Assembly (NCBI RefSeq): GCF_900155865.1
Contig: NZ_LT707006.1
Coordinates: forward strand, 343,490 to 407,489
From: Bacteroides bouchesdurhonensis
GTDB taxonomy: Bacteria; Bacteroidota; Bacteroidia; Bacteroidales; Bacteroidaceae
Length of the DNA stretch: 64,000 nucleotides
Reading direction: 5' to 3'
This document shows, piece by piece, positions 1 to 7,861 of the stretch. A program made the position numbers and the translations under genes. The notes under the pieces are model-generated. The model was not told the origin of the DNA, did no database searches, and saw only the letters and a program-made list of their open reading frames with translations. How positions within the stretch are numbered: the stretch's first letter is position 1; the number at the start of each line of letters is the position of its first letter.

Positions 1-299
1 CCCGCCTCATTGAGCAGCATCCTCAACACCCCATTCTCATAGACCGCATTCCCGCAGTAATCCGTTGTTAAGGTAGTAGCACCCGTCTTGTGTACCGTAC
101 GAAGCTTCGTCCCGTCGGCAGCATACTCATACCGGATACTGTTACCGTGCAAAGCCAAGAAAGACTCCTGATAACGACGTAAATCCCCCCAAACACGGGA
201 AAAATACCGCTTTGTCCCATTTATCACAGGAAAATAAAGGAAAAGGAAAAAAACTTCCTTTTTATCCGCTCCATTAGTAGAGAAAATATCAACCTCCAT
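1..299 (-). CDS. Orphan RHS core fragment, C-terminus beyond window edge
   Basis: An open frame starts at ATG 299 and runs off the left edge. The first ~49 residues have no RHS similarity and include a short hydrophobic stretch (VFFLFLYFP). From about position 152 leftward the frame enters RHS core sequence (GNSIRYEYAADGTKLRT) nearly identical to the core at 1671-1822 and 5181-5332. The join is in frame, so this is a displaced RHS tip module fused to a short unrelated 5' piece. It has no signal peptide, so if made it would stay in the cytoplasm. Its toxin tip, if any, lies left of the window. Confidence 0.6.
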   Translation of the reverse strand, partial: MEVDIFSTNGADKKEVFFLFLYFPVINGTKRYFSRVWGDLRRYQESFLALHGNSIRYEYAADGTKLRTVHKTGATTLTTDYCGNAVYENGVLRMLLNEA

Positions 300-427
300 A
301 AACCCTGCACATCTTTTGGTTGAATTGATGTAACAATAAAACATAGAACGATAAAATGAGAAAACTATATAAGGAACATACGTTACACATTATACGAGGG
401 AGTTTATCGAAGACTTACGAATAAAAC

Positions 428-466
428 TACCCTAACATAGAGTGATAAAAGTCATATACTAGGGTA
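428..466 (-). terminator. Hairpin terminator after small immunity gene
   Basis: Outer arms TACCCTA and TAGGGTA enclose a partly paired interior. It lies just downstream of the 85-residue membrane protein gene on its strand. The same TACCC...GGGTA outer stem recurs after other immunity genes in this window. Confidence 0.6.
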
Positions 467-500
467 ATAAGTCATTATTTTTCTATTTTACTTACATAAT

Positions 501-758
501 CTATATTAGATTATATATAGAAGCAAATATAAATCCAACTATAATCAGTATTATTTCCACGACCCAAATAGTTTTAAGCTTTAACTGTGATGCAATTAAA
601 CGATCAATTAAAAACATTATACACATTATAAGTGTAAATCCAATGATAAATAACAATCTAAATGGTATCCATCCTGGTTTATAGCATAAATGTAAAGCAT
701 ATCCTATTATCGATATTGGAAAAAATAATAATATAGGAGTTAATTTTACCTTTTTCAT
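501..758 (-). CDS. Small three-helix membrane protein, candidate immunity protein
   Basis: The 85-residue protein is almost entirely membrane sequence, with three hydrophobic segments (about 7-24, 33-52, 63-83) separated by short charged loops. It starts 4 bp after the stop of the orphan RHS tip gene, the usual place for an immunity gene in polymorphic-toxin loci, and is followed by a terminator hairpin. I do not recognise a family. An inner-membrane immunity protein would fit a toxin acting at or from the periplasm, but that is inferred from position only. Confidence 0.6.
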   Translation of the reverse strand: MKKVKLTPILLFFPISIIGYALHLCYKPGWIPFRLLFIIGFTLIMCIMFLIDRLIASQLKLKTIWVVEIILIIVGFIFASIYNLI

Positions 759-762
759 AATA

Positions 763-2034
763 TCACTTATAAATTAATTTACCTCTTGGATTATATTTAA
801 TAATTGATTTAAATGCAGTACTAGGCACAATAGACCTGCTCGTTAAGGTTGTTATAGAAAAAGATGATTCCCCGAGAGAATGATTGGAGGGTATTCTATA
901 TTGAGTGCTTTTTCTATTATATGTTTTAATACCTCCCGCTTCCAATGATTCTTGTACTACTGTAGAACAATTATTTGCAAGTAAGTCATATGATTCATTT
1001 GTACTTATATCCATAAATGTACTTCTGATTATTTCATCCTGTTCTTCAGATGTAGGGATTATATATCCTTCTGTAAAGCCATAACTGTTTATAGAAGTGT
1101 CACTACCATTACCTTCAGTATTATATTGGCTATTTAAAAAATCTTGCGGACTCTTAAATTCACCTACAGCAATATCATTAAATTTGCGCCCTCCAGTGAA
1201 TTTTCCTGAAACGTAAACATTATCCCCATTTATTGAGAAATACTGCCATACCTTTTCTTTGTTTTGAATCAATATTGCCATATGTTGTTCTAATCCATAT
1301 CCCAAGTTTAATACTGTTATACTATCTCCCTTATAATCTACATATCTCATCGGATTGTTGGCACAATAATTATATAAGCTGAAATTATAATATTTCTCAC
1401 TCATCGGATCCACCACATGCCACCTTCCTATCGCAGCATCATACTGTCTCGCCCCATAATCATACCAGTTCAGCCCATTCTTCTGATCCAGTTCCTTACC
1501 ATTATACTTGTAAGGCTGAACACTAGCTGTAGAAGTGAAAGTTCCACCAAACGGATAATACGCATTCGTTTCCTCCACATTGCCATCCTTATCCGCCACC
1601 ACACGGGTATTCCCCTGATGATCCTTCAAATAGAAATGGAACTTCCTGTCCGGGAAACTCACATACCCCGCCTCATTGAGCAGCATCCTCAACACCCCGT
1701 TTTCATAGACCGTATTTCCACAGTAATCCGTTGTCAAGGTAGTAGCACCCGTCTTGTGTGTCGTGCGAAGCTTCGTCCCGTCAGCAGCATACTCATACCG
1801 GATACTGTTACCGTTCGCAAAGGTTACCTCATCAGGCAAATTTAAAAGATTATATCCGATTTTACTAATATCCTTGTTTAAATTTTTAATCAGATTACCA
1901 TTTTTATCATAAGTATGTTCCGTTGTCTGATTAGTATAGTCCTTAAACCATAATCCATTATCAATTACCAAGTTCATAACAAAACTGATACCTTCATCAT
2001 AAATTGTATTTTTAAGTAAGATAAGTTGTTGCAT
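763..2034 (-). CDS. Orphan RHS module with permuted papain-like toxin tip
   Basis: 423 residues. Residues 1-27 are unrelated to RHS and include no signal peptide. From FKDYTNQTTEHTYDKNGNL onward it is the last part of an RHS core, including YNGKELDQKNGLNWYDYGA and the boundary motif around VDYKGD (about residue 233). The ~190-residue tip has an EQHMAIL motif (His near 251) followed about 100 residues later by NNCSTVV (Cys near 355). His before Cys is the order of circularly permuted NlpC/P60 or LRAT-type papain folds, so a peptidase, amidase or acyltransferase is inferred. It is followed 4 bp later by a small membrane protein gene. The missing N-terminus marks it as a displaced tip. Confidence 0.65.
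   Translation of the reverse strand: MQQLILLKNTIYDEGISFVMNLVIDNGLWFKDYTNQTTEHTYDKNGNLIKNLNKDISKIGYNLLNLPDEVTFANGNSIRYEYAADGTKLRTTHKTGATTLTTDYCGNTVYENGVLRMLLNEAGYVSFPDRKFHFYLKDHQGNTRVVADKDGNVEETNAYYPFGGTFTSTASVQPYKYNGKELDQKNGLNWYDYGARQYDAAIGRWHVVDPMSEKYYNFSLYNYCANNPMRYVDYKGDSITVLNLGYGLEQHMAILIQNKEKVWQYFSINGDNVYVSGKFTGGRKFNDIAVGEFKSPQDFLNSQYNTEGNGSDTSINSYGFTEGYIIPTSEEQDEIIRSTFMDISTNESYDLLANNCSTVVQESLEAGGIKTYNRKSTQYRIPSNHSLGESSFSITTLTSRSIVPSTAFKSIIKYNPRGKLIYK
1408..1948 (-). repeat. RHS core direct repeat, copy 1 (partner at 4918-5458)
   Basis: About 540 bp coding for the end of the RHS core is nearly identical to 4918-5458, at an offset of 3510 bp. A third, shorter copy covers 1-152. These are homology arms through which a displaced tip could be swapped onto the full-length gene. 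Confidence 0.75.
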
Positions 2035-2043
2035 ACGAAATAA

Positions 2044-3564
2044 TACCCTGATATATATTTTCCAGTTAAGATAATTAATAGTTCGTTAAAAATTAGCCAA
2101 TCCTAAGCGGCTCTGGCAGTAAATAAAATGAGTTCTTTGAAAAGTTTGTCAATAACTTGTGAGTCTGGGTTAATCCCAAACACGCAAATAAATCGTTCAA
2201 GCATATAAGCATTGTGTATGAATGACTTGCAATTGGATATTGAATATGTTATTCCGAGCCTCTTACATGCCGCTTTTGCCAAGTTGACAGCGGCGAGTGA
2301 TGCATTGAAGTGAAAATCCAACTTTCTGAAGTCTGTAGACTGATAGTTGGTGATTCGAGCATGCTGCTTGCCATCTCTGAAGCAAAATTCGAGTTGGAAC
2401 CTGGTTCTGTAATAATCCGGGACTTCGCGTCCATCCATCGAATCGTCTGTAGAGAAGTAAAGCTGCCACTTGTCTGATCTTCCATCCATGGGATACCAGA
2501 CGGATAAGGAAACGTACCTTTTGAGAGCTTTTGCATATACCCTCAATCCGTATAGCTTTCCCTTATTCACTTCGTATTCCTTGCATCGGGTAAGATCCAG
2601 ATTGGCAAAGTTAATCCTACCGTCAAACCACTTGGGATGTCCTCGTTTTCCTATTTTCTTTTCCAATGTCGGATAGTATAGGATTACATCATTCCTGAAG
2701 CGGCTGATAACATGGAAAAGTTATTCTCACACATAGGCGTAATGAAAGTTTCCTTGGAGAAGAATGCGTCTGCAACCACCGTTACGGATATGCTCTGTAT
2801 CTTGTCTTTTCTACTGACAAGATAGCTGCTATACCAATCAACGAGGTTTTTGCCCATATTATCCAAGGTCTTACAATCCGGCGTCTGAATGGAACCTAGA
2901 GTCATGCATTCATGGTAGTCGATGTCAATGACTCCAATGCCCATGATTTCCAATCCACGCTTATAATCCCCGGCACAGCCTGACCAGAAGTAACCAATCC
3001 AATGTGTCTTATGACCGGACTTGGGGATATAGGAAGGGGCAATGGCGATGGCTTTTCTTTTACCTATGAGATGCTTGCTGATGATAGAACCGTTGAACGC
3101 AAACCAGTCGAATGTTTCATTCTTAAAAAGGTTACGGTATGTCTGTTCCGAAAAACATCCATACCTGCCCAATTAGAGGAAATTTACACGATCCGGGATG
3201 GTCATGAATAATTTCATGGTATCCATGAAGGTCTTTTCAAAAGGTTTGCTTGTATTTACGACTGATTTGAGAGCCGACAGGCACTCGGATTGGTATTGTA
3301 TAAGGAGTGTTCTTTAGTCATAATCAGAAGAGTTGAGGGACTTCTAATTTACTAAAAAAATAACGAATTATGCAATACTATTTTCTTTATTATCAGCAGG
3401 TTAGCTCCTTTTTTAGCACATTTTTTCATGCTAAACTATTCGTTTTTGACAACATTTCAATGATTTCTTTAGTGTTTTCGAACCAGCTTTTGCCGGGTCT
3501 ATTGTTTAACTTTTAAAATCTCGGTAAAAATTTACCGAAGTATTGGATAATATATATCAGGATA
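2044..3564 (-). mobile_element. Decayed IS4-family-type insertion sequence (ends provisional)
   Basis: A 1.5-kb segment holding a broken transposase is bounded by TACCCTGATATATATT (2044-2059) and its near-perfect inverse (3549-3564, one mismatch). These could be terminal inverted repeats. They also match the TACCCTGA...TCAGGGTA terminator stem found elsewhere here, so the element may instead have landed inside a terminator hairpin and split its arms. No target duplication is obvious. A palindrome TCGGTAAAAATTTACCGA lies inside the right end. Confidence 0.5.
2103..3321 (-). pseudogene. IS4-family transposase, multiply frameshifted
   Basis: Reading from ATG 3321, the protein is broken by at least three frameshifts: near 3290, near 3172, and between 2684 and 2700. 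The pieces join to one DDE transposase of about 400 residues. The last piece carries YYRTRFQLEFCFRDGK, an exact Y-2-R-3-E-6-K signature of the IS4 family. The second Asp is in VVADAFFSK. At the expected first Asp the sequence reads AIAPSYIPKSG, so that residue appears to be Ala. Frameshifts and this change imply a dead element. Confidence 0.8.
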
Positions 3565-3591
3565 AAACGAAATTTTGGTTAAATCAAAGTG

Positions 3592-4203
3592 TTACCAAAC
3601 ATCGAGCCAATACATTACATAATTTTCAAATATTACTATTCCTCTGCTATATCCATGTTGCCATCCATTTGGTAAACCAACTCCTGATTTAGAAAGATAA
3701 TCATTCTTAAGAAAACAACCTTCTTCTGCATTAAATATAAAAATGGTCGCATTTTTATAAAAATCAGGTACGAAATCACCCCAAGTTCTAATATTGGAAA
3801 TAGGAAACATATTCGAATCCTGACAATATTGAATCGAATCAGTATTAATTATGGTACTATCCTCTTCATAATTATAAGGAATAACCATTAAACAAGAGTC
3901 AGTAAAATGATATATGGCTTTAGCCTTAAGTAAAGCATCTTTTTTTAATGTCTCAATTTCTTTGTCATTTAAAATCAACATAACATGGATATAACTTAAG
4001 TCCTGTATTTTCGGATACTTAAAAGCTGTTATAAGCACTTTTTCATGAGCAATTTCTTTCGGAAAATGAGACACCAAATCTTCTGGATATAGACTAATGA
4101 TCTCTTTATAGCCTTGAACTGTTTTTTCATCAGGATACTCTTGTGAAAAACAATTGTATTGAATAAAAAACAATTCTATTAGTACTAAACTTATTAATTT
4201 CAT
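3592..4203 (-). CDS. Exported protein, candidate immunity to the adjacent RHS toxin
   Basis: 203 residues with a Sec signal peptide (cleavage probably near NCFSQ, residues 17-21) and no further membrane segment, so periplasmic or lipid-free envelope location is likely. It begins 6 bp after the RHS toxin stop, and it is AT-rich like the tip and unlike the scaffold. No family recognised. Position and export make an immunity protein for the 4210-7608 tip the best guess; nothing in the sequence proves it. Confidence 0.55.
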   Translation of the reverse strand: MKLISLVLIELFFIQYNCFSQEYPDEKTVQGYKEIISLYPEDLVSHFPKEIAHEKVLITAFKYPKIQDLSYIHVMLILNDKEIETLKKDALLKAKAIYHFTDSCLMVIPYNYEEDSTIINTDSIQYCQDSNMFPISNIRTWGDFVPDFYKNATIFIFNAEEGCFLKNDYLSKSGVGLPNGWQHGYSRGIVIFENYVMYWLDVW

Positions 4204-4209
4204 AAACTA

Positions 4210-7200
4210 TTATTTATATATTAACAACTTTCCTTTTCCTTCTGTAGCATTATAATAATGATTCCAATTATTATAAATATTAATTGTTCGGTAATCTTGC
4301 TTACCCGTCATTATTGTTTCCATTCCATTAAAAACAGCTCCAACAGTACTATAGACATTATCACTTGTTTTTGGCACTCTATATGATATATAATTTCTTT
4401 CTATATATTCTGTTTTTTTCCCTCCTGTTAAAAGTACATCTATCACATCTAAGGCACTATACTTTCTCTGTATTAGTGGATCAGTTTTAATTCCTATCAT
4501 TTTATTTTTATCAATCGGAAATATTCCATATTTCTCATTAATAAGATCGATTTCACCAGTAACAATCACTATGTTATTTTTCCCCGTTGGATAAGATTGT
4601 TCTCTAGACTTTTCGGATTTTAATTGTTGTATTGGATTAATACTATATCCATGCTTTTGAGCTAAAGAAGCAGATTCTTCAAAATTGTATAATTTCGATA
4701 AAACATCTTTCATACTTCCAAACATATTATTATCACCAATATGAATATAAGTTTGTTCATCATATGTCATCTGTAGTCCAACTGAATCCCGATGAAAATA
4801 TAAATTTCCTGTCGATTCATTCATGTACCAGTCCCGTCCATCTATATCTATGTTTTTTATTGGATTATTATTACAATAAGCATATGAATTTACATTGTAG
4901 TATTTCTCACTTAAAGGATCCACCACATGCCACCTCCCTATCGCAGCATCATACTGTCTCGCCCCATAATCATACCAGTTCAGTCCATTCTTCGCATCCA
5001 ACTCCTTACCATTATACTTGTAAGGCTGAACACTATTAGTTGAAGTAAACGTTCCACCAAACGGATAATACGCATTCGTCTCCTCCACATTGCCATCCTT
5101 ATCCGCCACCACACGGGTATTCCCCTGATGATCCTTCAAATAGAAATGGAACTTCCTGTCCGGGAAACTCACATACCCCGCCTCATTGAGCAGCATCCTC
5201 AACACCCCGTTCTCATAGACCGCATTCCCACAGTAATCCGTTGTCAAGGTAGTAGCACCCGTCTTGTGCACCGTACGAAGCTTCGTCCCGTCAGCAGCAT
5301 ACTCATACCGGATACTGTTACCGTTGGCAAAGGTTACCTCATCAGGCAAATTTAAAAGATTATATCCGATTTTACTAATATCCTTGTTTAAATCTTTAGT
5401 CAGATTGCCATTTTTATCATAAGTGTATTCCGTTGTCTGGTTACTGCCGTCTTTAAACTCCGTACCATTCCCATAGACAGAGTTTGTTGCCGCATCCTTG
5501 ACTGCCTGCAACTGATTGCCGTTATACGTCAAAGCCAGATGATCGATCAGCCCGTAGCTACTTGCAGCCGTCTGCCCGTAACGCTTCAACCCCAGAATAT
5601 TCCCCATCTTGTCATACCCCGTAACCTGCTCATTGAATCGGTCCGTATTAGCGGAAAGCGTAGCGCCTTCCCCGTAGAGGGCATCCTTCAACCTGGAAAG
5701 ACCGTCATACGTGAAACGGTACCCTCTTGGGCTGGTTTCCGATCCCGCCTTCCACGACATGCTGCTGATATTCCCATTATAGCAGGGAGTATTCCCCGTT
5801 ATCGCCTCCTGATAATTGAGCGTCTGGCTGAACAACGTTCCCGTAATACTCTTCGTCCACGAACGGACGTTATACGCATACTCTGTCTTCAGCTTCGCAT
5901 TCCCGTTCCTGCTGTCCGACTTCAAACGTCCCACCTCATCATAGGTGTTATCCACGATCGTCACCGCCGCGGCATTGTCCAACTGATAGGTAGTCCTTAA
6001 CAAACGTTCCGCCTGATCATACGTATGGGTATATACTTCCGTCCGTGTATCCGCCCCGACCGTATGCACCTTCCTGACTTGTGTAGGGTTCCCCGGGAAG
6101 TCATAGGCGGTAAATATCTTATCCTCTCCTCCCAAAGAATTGTTTCCCCGCTGCTGGATCAAACGTCCCCGCCCGTCGTAATACATCACAGAGTACAGGT
6201 ATCCCGATACAGCTCCGCTGCTGTTCAGTTTCGCCGTCAGCGTTCCGGTGAGCAACCCTTTGACTCCCACTGTCCTGAGCTCATCATATCCCGCTACTTT
6301 CTCGTAAGCAGTGGCAGTACCCGAAGGGATGCCATTGGAACCGATAAAGTCATACCGGTCATAATAATTTACACTCAATACCGTCGGGGTAGCCAGGGTG
6401 ACTTGGGAGGGAAGCGTATATCCTTTCAGGTCATTGGTCTGACTCGTTCCCTTGAGCCGGGTAGCCTTTACTACGATGTCCTTCAACGGGTCAGCCGTAT
6501 AAGCCAGTGTATTCTTGCAGGTCCCCGTCAAGACGATCCTTCCAAAAGCGTCCGGTATACTGAAGGACCATTCCCCTTTGGCCCGCTGTTCGCCGTCCTG
6601 TACGAATACAGGACGGTCGGCGGCATCATACACCGTATAGACAGGATCGCACCCGGGAAGTTTCTTGTAAATGCAACGGTTCCGCCCGTCATACTTGTAG
6701 ACATAGGCATACTTCTGTATCGCTTCCACAGTCTCAATCCATGAAGCGGGAGTGGTGGTAGAAGTCAGCAAGTCCGAAGCCGCCGGAGGCAATACCATCC
6801 GCAGGTTCCCGTAGCCGTCATAGACGTAATAGGTATCATGCATCACCTCCCCGTCCATTACGCGTGAAAGGAGTACCCGGTCCGTAGCCCGGTCCTTGAA
6901 TTCCAATGTGGTGTGACCGTCCTCGTCGGTGGTCTGCGTACAGTCGAGGGTACCTGTCGCATAGTCCTGCCGGTAGGTGAGGCTGTCCGCAGAAAGGGAA
7001 TAGATTCGCACGCTCAATTTAGGGTAGAAGGTCAGGTAATGCGCCAGCCCTTTTTGGTTCTGGTTGGTAAGGAACGAGGCCTGTACAGGATGCTCCTCCC
7101 AGTCCTTTCCGGGACCGAACTGTTGTCTGATCCGGTTCAGCGGGGAGTTCTCGTAGACGGGATGGCTCCAGGGGGCAGTGTCTTCGCCATAATAACCAGC

Positions 7201-7608
7201 TGCCCGGGCTATGTCACCCACCGCGTAAGGTTCCATGTATCCGCCTCCCGAAGTATTCGCGCCTACAGGCAGGTAGCGGAAAGATTCCCGGTTAAGCCCG
7301 TCATAGGTTTGCAGGTTTACCAGGTCCTCCCCGTTAGGGGAGAGGCCATGCAGGATGTTCAGGTTGGGATTACCGAAGCGGTCGTAGTATTGGATTTCAC
7401 GCCGCATCTGGTTCTCACTCAGTCCGGCAAGCCCGGAGGTCTTTACCCGCGGGGTCACGGTGATGATGTGGGGGTGTCCGGCACTGGTGTGCATGTACAG
7501 GGTGTCCCGGGACTGGGCGGAAATACCGCCGGGATACAGGGACAGGACCAGGAACGGTAGGAGGGTTCCCAATGTCCGCATATTTTTGATAGTTCGTAGC
7601 GTTTTCAT
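4210..7608 (-). CDS. Full-length Sec-exported RHS-repeat protein with variable C-terminal tip
   Basis: 1132 residues. A signal peptide (residues 1-32, ending GGISAQ) is followed by the N-terminal region typical of DUF6443/RHS proteins of Bacteroidetes, then YD repeats (YDGYGNLRMVLPP, YDKNGNLTKDLNK) and the RHS core ending NNNPIKNIDIDGRD near residue 922. The last ~208 residues are an AT-rich tip with no motif I recognise. There is no PAAR or VgrG-type domain, and the Sec signal argues against T6SS delivery. Upstream lies the frameshifted SpvB-like partner; downstream, 6 bp away, an exported immunity candidate. It resembles the 1062-residue RHS protein at 54856-58044 in layout. Confidence 0.8.
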   Translation of the reverse strand: MKTLRTIKNMRTLGTLLPFLVLSLYPGGISAQSRDTLYMHTSAGHPHIITVTPRVKTSGLAGLSENQMRREIQYYDRFGNPNLNILHGLSPNGEDLVNLQTYDGLNRESFRYLPVGANTSGGGYMEPYAVGDIARAAGYYGEDTAPWSHPVYENSPLNRIRQQFGPGKDWEEHPVQASFLTNQNQKGLAHYLTFYPKLSVRIYSLSADSLTYRQDYATGTLDCTQTTDEDGHTTLEFKDRATDRVLLSRVMDGEVMHDTYYVYDGYGNLRMVLPPAASDLLTSTTTPASWIETVEAIQKYAYVYKYDGRNRCIYKKLPGCDPVYTVYDAADRPVFVQDGEQRAKGEWSFSIPDAFGRIVLTGTCKNTLAYTADPLKDIVVKATRLKGTSQTNDLKGYTLPSQVTLATPTVLSVNYYDRYDFIGSNGIPSGTATAYEKVAGYDELRTVGVKGLLTGTLTAKLNSSGAVSGYLYSVMYYDGRGRLIQQRGNNSLGGEDKIFTAYDFPGNPTQVRKVHTVGADTRTEVYTHTYDQAERLLRTTYQLDNAAAVTIVDNTYDEVGRLKSDSRNGNAKLKTEYAYNVRSWTKSITGTLFSQTLNYQEAITGNTPCYNGNISSMSWKAGSETSPRGYRFTYDGLSRLKDALYGEGATLSANTDRFNEQVTGYDKMGNILGLKRYGQTAASSYGLIDHLALTYNGNQLQAVKDAATNSVYGNGTEFKDGSNQTTEYTYDKNGNLTKDLNKDISKIGYNLLNLPDEVTFANGNSIRYEYAADGTKLRTVHKTGATTLTTDYCGNAVYENGVLRMLLNEAGYVSFPDRKFHFYLKDHQGNTRVVADKDGNVEETNAYYPFGGTFTSTNSVQPYKYNGKELDAKNGLNWYDYGARQYDAAIGRWHVVDPLSEKYYNVNSYAYCNNNPIKNIDIDGRDWYMNESTGNLYFHRDSVGLQMTYDEQTYIHIGDNNMFGSMKDVLSKLYNFEESASLAQKHGYSINPIQQLKSEKSREQSYPTGKNNIVIVTGEIDLINEKYGIFPIDKNKMIGIKTDPLIQRKYSALDVIDVLLTGGKKTEYIERNYISYRVPKTSDNVYSTVGAVFNGMETIMTGKQDYRTINIYNNWNHYYNATEGKGKLLIYK
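4918..5458 (-). repeat. RHS core direct repeat, copy 2 (partner at 1408-1948)
   Basis: Within the full-length RHS gene, nearly identical to 1408-1948 up to the last codons of the core, after which the two tips share nothing. The similarity stops in both directions where the modules differ. Confidence 0.75.
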
Positions 7609-7617
7609 AATGATTCG

Positions 7618-7740
7618 TTATTTTATGCTGTTATTTTATACTGTTATTTTACACTGTTTTTGATTCAGTTTTTGATTCAGTTTTTGATTCAGTTTTTGGT
7701 TCTGTTTTTGGTTCTGTTTTTTGGTTCAATTTTGGATTCT
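7618..7740 (-). repeat. Two adjoining tandem repeats in the RHS toxin leader
   Basis: Immediately upstream of the RHS start codon (7608) are three 13-bp units TTATTTTAnnCTG (7618-7656) and then about seven 12-bp units of the form TTTTTGRTTCWG (7657-7740). On the transcribed strand these read as CAG..AAAATAA and CTGAATCAAAAA arrays in the 5' leader. Such arrays expand and contract by slippage and could set translation or spacing. Confidence 0.85.
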
Positions 7741-7861
7741 TGCGTTACCCTTGTTACAGGTTTTCTTTATCAGCCATGCCAAAAGCCGCGTCCGCGTCCG
7801 GTAAAACCGTCGGCCGGTATCCGCCACAGGCATATCCGGCCTTCAGCATGACCGCTCCCCG

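Noticed and set aside
6025..6744. Plus-strand frames opposite the 1132-residue RHS gene
   Set aside because: Antisense shadow with no promoter or ribosome site.
7660..7851. Plus-strand frame with repeated IQFL words
   Set aside because: Translation of the 12-bp tandem repeat; not a protein.
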